Notes: generated by a model from the sequence alone, not told the origin. Counted from the first letter of the stretch, positions 13,271 to 22,709 are shown. The stretch: DNA of 64,000 nt from Chroococcidiopsis thermalis PCC 7203 (GCF_000317125.1 NC_019695.1:856336-920335); one strand, 5' to 3'. Numbers and translations are program-made.

Positions 13271-13314
13271 AGACAAGGGGGACAAGGAGGACAAGGGGGA
13301 CAAGGGAGACAAGG
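13271..13314. repeat. GGACAAG minisatellite after valS
   Basis: Four to five copies of a purine-rich unit of about 9-10 bases (GGACAAGGG variants) start right after the valS stop. The same unit makes the longer array at 27561-27677 and the in-gene array in the S66 peptidase gene. It is followed by short ACACCCC repeats up to about 13380. Confidence 0.8.
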
Positions 13315-13408
13315 AGCAACTACCAATTACCAACTACCAACCACCAACATCCCACACCCCACACCCCACACCCCACACCCTTTCTTCACTCACCACTCAC
13401 CACTCACG

Positions 13409-13861
13409 ATGTTCTACCTCGCTCAAATTATCAAGTACGGTATCTCTGGTAAGTTAGGCTTAAAATTGCTGGCAAGTCAGGAAGCAGAGCATACTTGGAT
13501 ATTGGTAAGCGATCGCAGCGCTATTCTCGATGTGGAAACTACGATTGGCGATCGCTGTCCTTTTACCCTGGCTGAGGGTTTGTTGGTATTAGCAGAACTC
13601 TCGCCTGATTGCTGCCAAGTTTACAGCCTTCACAATGCTACGGATTGGGTGATGGAATTAGTCCAAACCTATCTCACTAGTGGCATTACTCCATTATTTT
13701 TGCAACAAGAAATGGAACGGGCAGAAAAATGGCGACAAACCCTAACTTTACAGACGCAAGAGTTATCTCGACGGGCGTTAGAAGTGGAAGCTAGACGAGA
13801 ACAAATTCAGGCTTTGGAAACGAATGTGAGGCGAGAACAAGAGGAAGATGAAACTGGCTAA
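13409..13861 (+). CDS. Conserved hypothetical protein with C-terminal coiled coil
   Basis: A 150-residue protein starting MFYLAQIIKYGISGK. The N-terminal 100 residues look globular, with no signal peptide or membrane span. The C-terminal 45 (about 104-148) are rich in Glu, Arg and Gln and should form a coiled coil. It resembles hypothetical proteins common in cyanobacteria, but I know no function. It stands alone downstream of valS, separated by minisatellite and ACACCCC repeats, so it probably has its own promoter. Confidence 0.75.
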   Translation: MFYLAQIIKYGISGKLGLKLLASQEAEHTWILVSDRSAILDVETTIGDRCPFTLAEGLLVLAELSPDCCQVYSLHNATDWVMELVQTYLTSGITPLFLQQEMERAEKWRQTLTLQTQELSRRALEVEARREQIQALETNVRREQEEDETG

Positions 13862-13910
13862 ATGGTAATGGGTAATAGGTAGTTGGGAAAGTGTTAAAAG
13901 TTAAAATTGC

Positions 13911-14210
13911 CTAGTGAGGTTTTACAGTCTGCCAGAGAGCATCTACCTCTTCTGGTTGGTAAATATCTTGATTTGCGAGTTCTACGAGATCGAGTAATCG
14001 TCTATGTAAAAATGTTTTGGCAACTTTTAGGATCTCGCTGTCTGGATAATTTGGATGCACCCAAACATTCACAATAACAGGCTCTATTCCGTTCGACTGT
14101 AAGGTAAATTTTACTTTATGAAATGGTTCTGTAAAGCCTGGTCTTTCTTGATTCTGATAAATTTCTACATTCTCAACTTTGCCACCAAAATACATAGATT
14201 CTCCTTGCAA
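13911..14210 (-). CDS. Hypothetical protein (99 aa)
   Basis: A small soluble protein. The real start may be the ATG at residue 6 (MYFGGKVENVEIY, 14195). The sequence has alternating hydrophobic pattern in the first 55 residues (beta-rich) and a helical C-terminal part, with LLDLVELANQ near 72-81. There are no recognised motifs. It is convergent with the preceding plus-strand gene and sits after a tandem ATTACCC repeat on its 5' side. The function is unknown, but the codon pattern and length look like a real gene. Confidence 0.65.
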   Translation of the reverse strand: MQGESMYFGGKVENVEIYQNQERPGFTEPFHKVKFTLQSNGIEPVIVNVWVHPNYPDSEILKVAKTFLHRRLLDLVELANQDIYQPEEVDALWQTVKPH

Positions 14211-14271
14211 TTAGAGAGCGCGCTTTCATTTTCAGATTAGGGTTGCCCACCCTAATACTAACGGGTGATTG

Positions 14272-14322
14272 CAATTACCAATTACCCATTACCCATTACC
14301 CATTACCCATTACCAATTACCC
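14272..14322. repeat. ATTACCC heptad tandem repeat
   Basis: About seven head-to-tail copies of ATTACC(C/A), between two minus-strand genes and touching the stop of the UbiB-family gene. Such heptamer runs are common in cyanobacterial spacers. Confidence 0.85.
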
Positions 14323-14324
14323 TT

Positions 14325-16385
14325 TTAAACCTTTGCGGGTGGTAACACTAGCCGATCGCGTGCATCTGGTTTATAACCGTTGCTGTAATTATCTTCTGGT
14401 GTAATTAATAATTCCCGCAACAAACGGGCGATCGCCTTTTGCGTTAACTGACTGGCGAGTTGCTGCCCGATTCTTTGAGTCTCTGGTTTTGTCAACACCT
14501 GTGTTAATTGCGGAATTAATTGTGCGGGGTCGAAACCACGAGTTTCTTGTAAAATTCCCCAAATACGCTTAATATGCTCCAAAGTTTGCTGTTGCTCGGA
14601 AGAAGCACCTGGAGTTTCATGAATTGCCATTGCCAAACGATTTCCCAATGGAACGCGATCGAATGTATCTCGCAGCCTGGATGTGACGGCGTGTAAGGTA
14701 TTTCGACTCACAGCATCTACACTCTTAACGATCTCATCTACCAGGCGATCGCGAATAAAAGCCCCGCGTTCGGATGAGAGAAAATCAATCATTTGATTCA
14801 AGACAATATTAAAGTCATAGTCCTGATTGCCACGGGCATTGCGTAACAAGTTTTCTAAGCGATTCCAGCGGAACGTCCCTTCTTTAAACAGCAAATCTTT
14901 TAATGATGCGCGCAACTCTGGCGCGGGATCGATCAACAAACGCTTTGCAACGTAAGGATAAGCGGCACTGAGAACTTTAAAATCAGGTTCGATCCGAATG
15001 GCAATTCCTTCTAACGTCACCAGAGAGCGAATGATCAAAGCGTAATATGCTGGGACGCGGAAAGGATATTCATACATTAAATTCGACAGTTCGTCAGTAA
15101 TACTTTTAATATTTAATTCCGATACGCTAGCACCCAAGGCGGCGTTAAATACCTTAGCAAAAGCAGGGACGATGGGTGTTAAATCTGTATCTGGAGTCAA
15201 AAACTCCAGTTTCACATAGTCCTGTGCTAAAGAGTCAAAATCACGATTTACCAAGTGGACGATCGCTTCAATCAATCCGTACCTTTGGGCTGGCTTGATC
15301 TCGCTCATCATGCCAAAGTCTAAATATGCCAACTTCCCATCGGGCGTGGCAAGTAAATTCCCTGGGTGAGGATCGGCGTGGAAAAATCCATTTTCCAATA
15401 GCTGACGCAGCGAACACTGCACCCCAACTTCAATGATGTGTTGGGCATCTATTCCTTGGGCGCGAATCGCTTCTACCTGCGTCAGCTTCGTTCCGGTAAT
15501 CCACTCCATCGTCAAGACTCGGCGCTGGGTGTATTGCCAATAGATTTTGGGGACGTAAATATCTGGTAAATATCCGTAGTATTCGGTAAAACGTTCGGCG
15601 TTTTCGCCCTCCTGAACGTAGTCCATTTCTTCAAAAATGCGATATCCAAACTCGTCGAGAATATCGACTAAGTTACTGCGGATGCGCTTAAAAGTTTTGT
15701 TTGCCCAAGCTGCCAGACGACGAATGATATATAAGTCAATAGTAATGCGATCGCGTAAGTCTGGGCGCTGTACCTTCACCGCCACATCTTCCCCAGTCTT
15801 TAGCTTACCCTTATACACTTGCCCTAAAGAAGCAGCAGCAATCGGATTGGCAGACAGTTCGGCATAAATTTCTTCGGGAGTTTGCCCCAATTCCTCTTGA
15901 ATAAAACGGTAGGCGATCGCATTATCAAAAGGTGGTAGCTGATCTTGCAGTTGTGTTAGTTCCTCTAAATATCCAGGTGGAACTAAATCGGGGCGAGTAG
16001 AAAGAGCTTGACCGATTTTGATATAAGCTGGACCAAGTTGCGTCAACAATTCTCTTAACTGAACTGCCCTACGCTGCTGCATTTTTAAGCTGCGTCCCCA
16101 TTGCTTATCCCACCACAAACCAAAAGCAAAGGAAAAACAGGGCAGCAGAACCGCAAAAATTCTCCCAATAACCTGAAAAGGACGACGACTGTAATATGCA
16201 GCGATCGCTTCCGGTTCGTATCTTAATGCAAATTCCGGCTCGATCGAGCTGTGTCCAATTTCTGTAGCGTGTCTTGGCACAACATCTGTGCTAGTCACGG
16301 GGCTATCTGTCGTTACTTCTACGTAACTGTTCCCTGTTTGGCTGTCCAACTGCTGAGGATTTGGGGAAACCTGCTTCACATTCAT
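14325..16385 (-). CDS. ABC1/UbiB (AarF) family atypical kinase
   Basis: A 686-residue member of the ABC1 atypical kinase family, linked to quinone metabolism and, in phototrophs, to plastoquinone/tocopherol homeostasis. The Ala-rich loop is AAASLGQVYKG, the ATP-binding Lys is in VAVKVQRPDL, and the catalytic and metal motifs are FHADPHPGN (about 335-343) and LDFGMM. A hydrophobic segment near 95-112 follows a roughly 90-residue leader. The C-terminal 200 residues are helical. It is one of several paralogues usual in cyanobacteria. It stands alone, with 400 bases of repeat-bearing spacer upstream. The family is certain, the substrate is not. Confidence 0.93.
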   Translation of the reverse strand: MNVKQVSPNPQQLDSQTGNSYVEVTTDSPVTSTDVVPRHATEIGHSSIEPEFALRYEPEAIAAYYSRRPFQVIGRIFAVLLPCFSFAFGLWWDKQWGRSLKMQQRRAVQLRELLTQLGPAYIKIGQALSTRPDLVPPGYLEELTQLQDQLPPFDNAIAYRFIQEELGQTPEEIYAELSANPIAAASLGQVYKGKLKTGEDVAVKVQRPDLRDRITIDLYIIRRLAAWANKTFKRIRSNLVDILDEFGYRIFEEMDYVQEGENAERFTEYYGYLPDIYVPKIYWQYTQRRVLTMEWITGTKLTQVEAIRAQGIDAQHIIEVGVQCSLRQLLENGFFHADPHPGNLLATPDGKLAYLDFGMMSEIKPAQRYGLIEAIVHLVNRDFDSLAQDYVKLEFLTPDTDLTPIVPAFAKVFNAALGASVSELNIKSITDELSNLMYEYPFRVPAYYALIIRSLVTLEGIAIRIEPDFKVLSAAYPYVAKRLLIDPAPELRASLKDLLFKEGTFRWNRLENLLRNARGNQDYDFNIVLNQMIDFLSSERGAFIRDRLVDEIVKSVDAVSRNTLHAVTSRLRDTFDRVPLGNRLAMAIHETPGASSEQQQTLEHIKRIWGILQETRGFDPAQLIPQLTQVLTKPETQRIGQQLASQLTQKAIARLLRELLITPEDNYSNGYKPDARDRLVLPPAKV

Positions 16386-16786
16386 GAATTTGGTGACGCT
16401 TGGGCGTGAGTTTGCTAACTATTGTAACAATTTGTTACCTAAAAAGTTGTCGCAATACCCGAAGGCTACCGGACTTAAGATAGAAATTTGCTATCACTCC
16501 GATAGCGATCGCACTGCACCAACGTCATCATTATCGCTTTTTAGTTCAGTAAAGTAATCCTACTGATGACGGGCAAGTTTTGGAGATTCTATCGGTGGTT
16601 GGCTGTTGAGGATACCCGTTCTTACCCATCTTTATTTTCGATCGCGCAAAGACGCAAAGACGCAAAAGTACTCTTAGCGCCTTAGCGTTTTTGCGTGACA
16701 TTTGCTCTGACAATCAAAAATAACGAATGACTAATGGCATACAACATTTCTGCTAGCCTGTAAATTAAAGCTAGCTTGGTATAGCA
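16386..16786. other. Divergent intergenic region with CGCAAAG repeat
   Basis: Spacer between the divergent UbiB-family and trkA-like genes, so it must hold both promoters. At 16644-16698 a GCAAAGACGCAAAGACGC segment is followed by its partial inverse, GCGTTTTTGCGTG. A related repeat lies at 37887-37932. No small gene was seen. Confidence 0.5.
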
Positions 16787-17464
16787 ATGTATATACTTAT
16801 TGGCGGCGCGGGCTTAGTTGGGCTAAATTTGGCACAAAAGCTTGTAGAGTTAGGGCATACGGTTGCAATTATTGATTGCGATCCTAATGCCTGTCGTTAT
16901 GCCCGCGAACAAGTGGGGGTGATGGCTTTTGAAGGGAGTGCAGTCAATACAGAAGTGTTGTTAGAAGCAGGGATTCGCAAAGCTGACTCTGTGGCTGCTG
17001 TCCTCCGTCAGGATGCTTTAAATTTAGCAATGGTCACTCTTGCCAAGCACTACGGAGTCTCTCATATTTTGGCGCGGATGCGTCACCGCGATTTTGCCGA
17101 ACCGCTACGTCTTGCTGGAGCTAATCATATTATTAGTACTGTAGAGCTGGCAGTCTCTACAATGGTAAATGCGATCGAGTATCCACAAGTGGAATCGATG
17201 ATGCATTTCGAGCAGGGACAAATTGAAGTATTGAAACTCGCGCTTCCTAATAATTGCTACGTTGTCGGTCGTAGCGTTGCCGAAATTGCTCAGGATCGAA
17301 GATTTCCCACAGGCTCTTTAATTATTGGTTATCAAGCCCACCCTCATGAAGATTTAGTCATACCTAATGGTAGTACAATACTAGAACCGGATTCAACTGT
17401 ATTAATCGTGACGAAACCAGGTTCGCTACATCAAGTCATCGATTTTATCGAAGGTTGTCGGTAA
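16787..17464 (+). CDS. TrkA-type potassium channel regulatory subunit (RCK)
   Basis: A 225-residue protein with the TrkA-N Rossmann domain (about 1-120; GGAGLVGLNLAQKL nucleotide motif at 6-19, acidic IIDCD at 29-33) and a TrkA-C/RCK_C domain (about 140-225). Such subunits bind NAD(H) or ATP and gate Trk/Ktr potassium uptake at the plasma membrane. No channel gene is adjacent. Ten bases separate it from the following DUF3124 lipoprotein gene, so the two are likely co-transcribed. The start ATG at 16787 puts the glycine-rich loop right at the N-terminus, as expected. Confidence 0.92.
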   Translation: MYILIGGAGLVGLNLAQKLVELGHTVAIIDCDPNACRYAREQVGVMAFEGSAVNTEVLLEAGIRKADSVAAVLRQDALNLAMVTLAKHYGVSHILARMRHRDFAEPLRLAGANHIISTVELAVSTMVNAIEYPQVESMMHFEQGQIEVLKLALPNNCYVVGRSVAEIAQDRRFPTGSLIIGYQAHPHEDLVIPNGSTILEPDSTVLIVTKPGSLHQVIDFIEGCR

Positions 17465-17473
17465 CTAATTTTC

Positions 17474-18013
17474 ATGAGAATATATCCATTATTTTGCTTA
17501 CTTGTATCTGTTTTTTTTCTATATTCCTGTACGTCACCAAGTCCGTCACAACAAGCTAATTCTCCACAGAAAACTTCATCTCAACAAGTAGTAAATGTAG
17601 ATGAAAACTTTAAAAGAGTAGCAGGTCAAACTGTCTATGTTCCTGTCTACTCTCATATCTATCACGATGATGGGAAAAAGACTTTTAATTTAGCAGCTAC
17701 CCTTAGTATTCGTAATACCGATTTGGCAAATCCTATTGTCATTACCTTTGTTCGCTACTACGATACAAATGGAAAGTTAGTCAGGCAATATTTAGAGCAA
17801 CCAATTCAAATTGATGCTCTAGCTTCTACAGATTTTGTCATTGATACAACCGATACGAGTGGAGGATCGGGAGCTAAATTTCTTGTGGAATGGATAGCTC
17901 AAACAGAAATTTCTGAACCTATTATTGAAGCAGTTATGATTGGTAGCGGCTACCATCAAGGCATTTCTTTTATTAGTCCAGGTAAAGTCATAAAATCAGA
18001 TAACAATAAATAG
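17474..18013 (+). CDS. DUF3124 family lipoprotein
   Basis: A 179-residue protein with a classic lipoprotein signal, ending FFLYSC (Cys19), then a Ser/Pro/Gln-rich linker. The body (about 45-170) matches my memory of DUF3124: GQTVYVPVYSHIYHDDGKK near 51-69 and SIRNTD near 76-82. It probably sits on the periplasmic face of a membrane. It follows the trkA-like gene with a 10-base gap, suggesting an operon. The function of the family is not known. Confidence 0.85.
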   Translation: MRIYPLFCLLVSVFFLYSCTSPSPSQQANSPQKTSSQQVVNVDENFKRVAGQTVYVPVYSHIYHDDGKKTFNLAATLSIRNTDLANPIVITFVRYYDTNGKLVRQYLEQPIQIDALASTDFVIDTTDTSGGSGAKFLVEWIAQTEISEPIIEAVMIGSGYHQGISFISPGKVIKSDNNK

Positions 18014-18070
18014 CGAAATACAATCAGCTAACAAAATTAGAAGTAAAGTATTACTTCTCCCTGATAACTG

Positions 18071-19633
18071 TCAATCGTCTTCTAGGCTTAGTAGTTGTTC
18101 GTCAAGCTTTTGCAAGCGCGATCGCGCAATTTCTTCTGAAAGAATTTGCTTGCGAATTGCATCGTTCAGCGCTCCTTTTTCTGCTAATAATAAGCGACGA
18201 CGAATAGCATCGAATTTAGTGAGATTACCTACAGTAGCGTCTAACTCATTTGGGCGGCGATTGTAGATTTCTCGCAAGGCTTTTTCTGCCCCTGCTACTC
18301 TTACCTGATAAGCCGATCGCATCTCTTCATAAACAGCTTTTGGTAATACTCCTGACCTCAACAAATTATCTAATTCATCTTGTGCTGCTTTAGCCGTCAT
18401 CAACTGTGCTTGTAATTGTTCAGTCTGTTGACGAGAAGTGGATAAAGGGGACAAATGTAAACTTTTGACTAACCAAGGTAAACTCAAACCTTGCCCAATT
18501 AGAGACAGCAAAACCGTACCAAATACCAAAGTAATCAACTGCGATCTCTCTGCCAATGCACTTGGTAAACTGAGGGCAAGCGCCATTGACAGCGATCCTT
18601 TGATGTTACCGAAAAATAAAACGTGCTGCCAGCGCCACGGAACCGGACGGTCGAACCAACGCACTAAAGCTAACAGTCCATAAACAGAGATAATACGTGC
18701 CACTTGGCAAGCAAAAACTGCTAGCAATACGGCAGGTAGGGTTTGCCAGAGAGTTATCAAGTCAATTTCTATGCCGATAAGCAGAAAAATGAAGCTGTTA
18801 ACAGCAAAACTAGCGCATTCCCAAAAACTTAACAAAGTTAATTTATTAGAAGCCGATACATGACTAGCAAGCCCAATCGTGCCGAAAATTAATCCTGCAA
18901 CAACTACAGCCACTCCACCAGAAACTCCCAAAACCTGACCGATTTGAAAGGTTCCTAGTGCTACTGCTACTGTTAGTAAGATGCTACTGAGTGGATCGTC
19001 TAATCGAGCTAGCAAACCCGTGCTACCCGTACTTAAATAGCCCAATCCTAACCCTACTAAAATACTGCCGGCGATCGCCACAAAAAGTTGTTGCAATCCA
19101 CCCAAAACTGAGAATGAGCCAGTAGTATTGACATTCAAAACTAAGTTAAATAAAACCAGCGTGAGGATATCATTAAATAAAGTTTCCCCCTCAACAATTG
19201 TGGATAGTCGAGAGGGTACTGGCACTTCTTTGAAGACGGCAATCACAGAAACAGTATCCGTGTTTGCCAAAATCACTCCAACTAGTAACGCTGGTATCCA
19301 AGTCAATCCCAGTCCGAATTTCAGCACTAGTGCTATAATTCCAGCAGCGATAACGACTCCCGGTCCTGCTAGGAGAGCAATCGGTTTAACAGTGTTACGC
19401 AGACGGCTAATATCAGTGTTGATAGCTGCCTCAAACAGGAGAATTGGCAAAAACAAATTCAAAACTAGAGAGGCATCTAAACCAATACGTTGAGGTAAAA
19501 GTTGGGTAATAGCTAAACCAGCTAATACTAAACCTGCAACGTAAGGCATTCGCAACCAACGAGATAGTAAAGCCACGCCAGTCGCAACCAGTAACAGGAT
19601 AATTAAGACAGTAACTAACTGAGCGACTTCCAT
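18071..19633 (-). CDS. Na+/H+ antiporter, CPA1 (NhaP) type
   Basis: A membrane cation/proton exchanger, 520 residues. Twelve or so hydrophobic segments fill residues 1-395. The family's acidic site is seen in ILANTDTVSVIAVF (about 124-137) and GETLFNDI (about 148-155). The tail (395-520) is cytosolic, charged and helical. Such antiporters serve salt and pH homeostasis. The gene is convergent with the DUF3124 gene, 57 bases away. Ion selectivity cannot be read from the sequence. Confidence 0.93.
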   Translation of the reverse strand: MEVAQLVTVLIILLLVATGVALLSRWLRMPYVAGLVLAGLAITQLLPQRIGLDASLVLNLFLPILLFEAAINTDISRLRNTVKPIALLAGPGVVIAAGIIALVLKFGLGLTWIPALLVGVILANTDTVSVIAVFKEVPVPSRLSTIVEGETLFNDILTLVLFNLVLNVNTTGSFSVLGGLQQLFVAIAGSILVGLGLGYLSTGSTGLLARLDDPLSSILLTVAVALGTFQIGQVLGVSGGVAVVVAGLIFGTIGLASHVSASNKLTLLSFWECASFAVNSFIFLLIGIEIDLITLWQTLPAVLLAVFACQVARIISVYGLLALVRWFDRPVPWRWQHVLFFGNIKGSLSMALALSLPSALAERSQLITLVFGTVLLSLIGQGLSLPWLVKSLHLSPLSTSRQQTEQLQAQLMTAKAAQDELDNLLRSGVLPKAVYEEMRSAYQVRVAGAEKALREIYNRRPNELDATVGNLTKFDAIRRRLLLAEKGALNDAIRKQILSEEIARSRLQKLDEQLLSLEDD

Positions 19634-19898
19634 TTAAATTAAAGTCAAAAGTTAAAAGTGAGAAGTCAAAAGAGCAAACGTGCAATATTGACTTGTGCCA
19701 GATGAGATTTGTCAAAGGTCGTCCAACACTCCTCGACTCGTATTGTAATTTGCAACTTATCGTAACAGAAGTTAGCAGCCCACCTTTAACCACCAACTAC
19801 CAACTACCAATTACCACTCGATCTATTAATCCCCTGCCAATCTTGGCTAAAATTCATGAGGTGGCAAGTATGCGATCGCCCTCACGATATAGCACTTC

Positions 19899-21803
19899 AT
19901 GTTAATCTCCCTCCAGATTGAAAACTTTGCTTTAATTGACCAGCTGGAGTTGGAATTCGGCACTGGTCTGAATGTCCTCACAGGCGAAACTGGTGCTGGT
20001 AAATCGATTATTTTGGATGCGATCGATGCAGCTTTGGGTGGAAAAGTCAATAGTCGCGCTATCCGCACGGGAACAAATCGCGCCTTGATTGAAGCGACAT
20101 TTCGATTGGATAAAGATTTGGCTGACTGGCTAATTACAGAAGAAATCGAACTACTTGACGATAATTCCTTAATATGCAGTCGCGAGTTAACCGTAGCTCA
20201 AAATAGCCTCCGCAGCCGATCGCGAGTCAATGGGGTACTCGTCAACCGCCAGCAAATGGCACAACTACGCGATCGCTTGGTAGAAATTACTGCCCAAGGG
20301 CAAGCCGTACAAGTAGGACAAGCAGCCCAAGTACGAGAATGGCTAGATTTATATGGTGGTACAAGTCACTTTCAACAACGGGAAGTTGTCGCAACTGCCT
20401 ATACCGCATACCAAGAAGTTAAAACTAATTTAGAAAAACGGCGACAGTCCGATCGCCAGCGGTTGCAACAAATTGACTTACTAACTTATCAAGTCAAAGA
20501 ATTAGAAACAGCTAGTTTGGGCGAACCAGACGAACTAGAACAACTGGAACAGGAACGCCAACGCCTCAGCCATGTTGTAGAACTACAACAGTCGAGTTAC
20601 AAAGTCTATCAAGTCCTCTATCAAAATGAGAATGACGGACAAGCCAGCGCCGACTTGCTAGCAGACGCGGAAGCTACGCTGACAGATATGGTGCAATATG
20701 ACATCCAGCTACAACCAATCCTCGATTTAGTGGGCGAAGCACTAGCAGCAGTCACGGAAGCAGGACGGCAGATCGGCGCTTATGGAGAAAGTTTAGAATC
20801 CGATCCGCAGCGGCTAGAAATCGTTGAATCCCGCATTCGCGAATTGAAACTGGTGTGCCGCAAATACGGTACTCTCCCAGAAGCGATCGCCTACTACCAA
20901 AAAATTCAAACAGAACTCGCCGAACTCAACGATAGCGAACAATCGATTGAAGCCTTGGAACAACAGGAACGAAAATATCTGGATCGACTGTTGCAGGAAT
21001 GCGATCGACTCACCCAACTGCGCCAGCAAGCCGCCGCCAAACTCGAAGCACAGATTCTTGCAGAACTCAAACCCTTGGCGATGGAAAAAGTTCAATTTCA
21101 GGTAGAAATAGCCTCTACAGTCCCTACAGCCACCGGAAACAACCAAATTTCTTTTCTGTTTAGCCCCAATCCTGGCGAACCATTACAACCCTTAATTGCG
21201 ATCGCCTCTGGGGGTGAAATGAGTCGATTTTTACTCGCCCTCAAAGCCTGTTTTTCCCAAGCCGAAGCATCGGGAACGCTCATCTTTGATGAAATTGATG
21301 TTGGCGTATCGGGAAGAGTCGCCCAAGCGATCGCCGATAAACTTCACCACCTCAGCCAACGTCACCAAGTGTTGTGCGTCACCCACCAACCCTTAGTTGC
21401 AGCAATGGCAGATCGTCATTTTCGGGTAGATAAGCAAGTTATTGTAGGGGCGGGTTTATCAGACACGCCTGGGGACAAACAAACAATCCCGGCAAACCCG
21501 CCCGTACCGGAGTCGGGAGTCGTAGGGGCGGGTTTATCAGACACGCCTGGGGACAAACAAACAATTCAGACAAACCCGCCCGTACCGGGATCGGGAGAAA
21601 TTAGGACGGTTGTGAGAGTTGCAGCTCTGGATAATTTTGATACGCGGCGGGAGGAACTAGCAAATCTCGCTGGTGGTAAATCTGCCCAAGATGCGATCGC
21701 CTTTGCTGAATCTCTGCTTACTCAAGCTGCCAACCAACGACAAACACCACAAAACGGTGCAGCCACAAAATCGCGATCGGCTAAATCGACCAAGAAACGA
21801 TGA
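19899..21803 (+). CDS. recN: DNA repair ATPase RecN, with in-frame repeat insertion
   Basis: SMC-like ATPase acting early in double-strand break repair. Walker A is GETGAGKS (29-36), the ABC signature SGGEMSRFLLAL lies near 437-448, and Walker B is LIFDEIDVGVSG near 465-476, with long coiled coils between (about 150-370). At 634 residues it is longer than usual because of two 26-residue tandem units (about 516-567, GAGLSDTPGDKQT) inserted between FRVDKQVI and RTVVRVAAL. They are encoded by two copies of a palindromic repeat. The ATPase motifs lie before the insertion, so the protein may still work. The C-terminal tail is Lys/Ser-rich. Confidence 0.95.
   Translation: MLISLQIENFALIDQLELEFGTGLNVLTGETGAGKSIILDAIDAALGGKVNSRAIRTGTNRALIEATFRLDKDLADWLITEEIELLDDNSLICSRELTVAQNSLRSRSRVNGVLVNRQQMAQLRDRLVEITAQGQAVQVGQAAQVREWLDLYGGTSHFQQREVVATAYTAYQEVKTNLEKRRQSDRQRLQQIDLLTYQVKELETASLGEPDELEQLEQERQRLSHVVELQQSSYKVYQVLYQNENDGQASADLLADAEATLTDMVQYDIQLQPILDLVGEALAAVTEAGRQIGAYGESLESDPQRLEIVESRIRELKLVCRKYGTLPEAIAYYQKIQTELAELNDSEQSIEALEQQERKYLDRLLQECDRLTQLRQQAAAKLEAQILAELKPLAMEKVQFQVEIASTVPTATGNNQISFLFSPNPGEPLQPLIAIASGGEMSRFLLALKACFSQAEASGTLIFDEIDVGVSGRVAQAIADKLHHLSQRHQVLCVTHQPLVAAMADRHFRVDKQVIVGAGLSDTPGDKQTIPANPPVPESGVVGAGLSDTPGDKQTIQTNPPVPGSGEIRTVVRVAALDNFDTRREELANLAGGKSAQDAIAFAESLLTQAANQRQTPQNGAATKSRSAKSTKKR
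21444..21586. repeat. Two tandem palindromic repeats inside recN
   Basis: Copies at 21444-21508 and 21522-21586 begin GTAGGGGCGGGTTTATCAG and end in AAACCCGCCCGTACC. Their ends form 14-base inverted arms with one mismatch. The period is 78 bases (26 codons), which keeps the frame. The same family occurs inside mysC at 32124-32181. Confidence 0.9.
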
Positions 21804-21808
21804 TCGGT

Positions 21809-21904
21809 TATAGCGGTTTTCGATTGGGTAAAACACACGATCTGTAGGGGCGCACGGAGAAAGCGCCCCTACAAATGTCACGCACGCAATCGAGAATTGC
21901 TATA
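21809..21904. repeat. Nested palindromic element downstream of recN
   Basis: Outer arms TATAGCGGTTTTCGATTGG (21809-21827) and the complement of 21886-21904 agree in 15 of 19 bases. A perfect inner hairpin, TGTAGGGGCGC...GCGCCCCTACA, spans 21843-21873. It starts 5 bases past the recN stop and may serve as its terminator. It looks like a small non-autonomous mobile element. A half copy lies on the other side of the next gene. Confidence 0.65.
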
Positions 21905-21951
21905 TCCGTTAACATTTATTAGTGACTAATCGATTAATAGAGAGGGAATTA

Positions 21952-22485
21952 TCATTGAGGTTTACCACAGTTTTGCAAGTAGCTATCAAAGCGATTTTCT
22001 ACTGTTTTGAGCGAACCATTTTCATCTAAATAACGTACTTGAAAATTAATCACTACAACATCGCCCGAATCATATCCAAAAATGCGATCGAGAAAATTTA
22101 CAGGAGGAACTTCATAACCGCCGCCAGGATTAACGGAACAGCATTCTGGATACAATGCTATATGCTCATCGAAGCTTTTATACTTGATGTGAGCGAGATT
22201 ATATCCATCAAAGCTTTTATCCTTGACGTGCTTGGGATCTGGGGCATTGTCCAGAGGTAATGTATCTCGGCTATTTAGGTAATCGAATACTGCTCTAATT
22301 TTTTCTTCTTTACTTAGGTAACGCATTTCTGCAAAACAGAAGCCAGAATAGTTTAAACCAAAATATCCAAACAGAATTAGCAGCACGCCACCGACAAAGA
22401 AAAAACTTTTCAAGATATGACTTTCACTATTTTTTGCCAACGATGTCAAAGACTCGTATTTAATACCTGTATATAGTAATTCCAA
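21952..22485 (-). CDS. Hypothetical membrane-anchored protein
   Basis: A 177-residue protein with a single hydrophobic span at about 28-49 (FFFVGGVLLILFGYFGLNYS) after a short N-terminal segment. The rest is probably outside the membrane, with paired cysteines (ECCS near 116) and a Tyr/Asp-rich C-terminal half. An internal KSFDGY/KSFDEH duplication is visible near 90-107. The family is not recognised. It is flanked on both sides by hairpins of one repeat family (21843-21873 and 22503-22535). Its low GC content and lack of relatives I know suggest an accessory gene. Confidence 0.6.
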   Translation of the reverse strand: MELLYTGIKYESLTSLAKNSESHILKSFFFVGGVLLILFGYFGLNYSGFCFAEMRYLSKEEKIRAVFDYLNSRDTLPLDNAPDPKHVKDKSFDGYNLAHIKYKSFDEHIALYPECCSVNPGGGYEVPPVNFLDRIFGYDSGDVVVINFQVRYLDENGSLKTVENRFDSYLQNCGKPQ

Positions 22486-22502
22486 TTCTAATGCATTACA
22501 TT

Positions 22503-22535
22503 TGTAGGGGGCGCACAGAGAAAGCGCCCCCTACA
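22503..22535. repeat. Hairpin, second copy flanking the hypothetical gene
   Basis: TGTAGGGGGCGC and GCGCCCCCTACA form a perfect 12-base stem around ACAGAGAAA, nearly the same loop as at 21843-21873 (ACGGAGAAA). The following bases up to about 22570 (CAGATCTGTGT...CTGCTATA) match the inverted flank of the first copy, so this is a partial copy of the same element. Confidence 0.7.
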
Positions 22536-22709
22536 GATCTGTGTACCTCATGTGACTGAAAACTGCTATAAATCTATTTGAAAATATCACGTCGGTGGAT
22601 TTTATAACTTGCCCCATACAATTCATTTAAAAAATGTAATATAGTTTATAACTTTTATAATATCTTGCTGGGTTCTCGTTTACAATTATTTAAGTCCGTT
22701 CATCGACCA

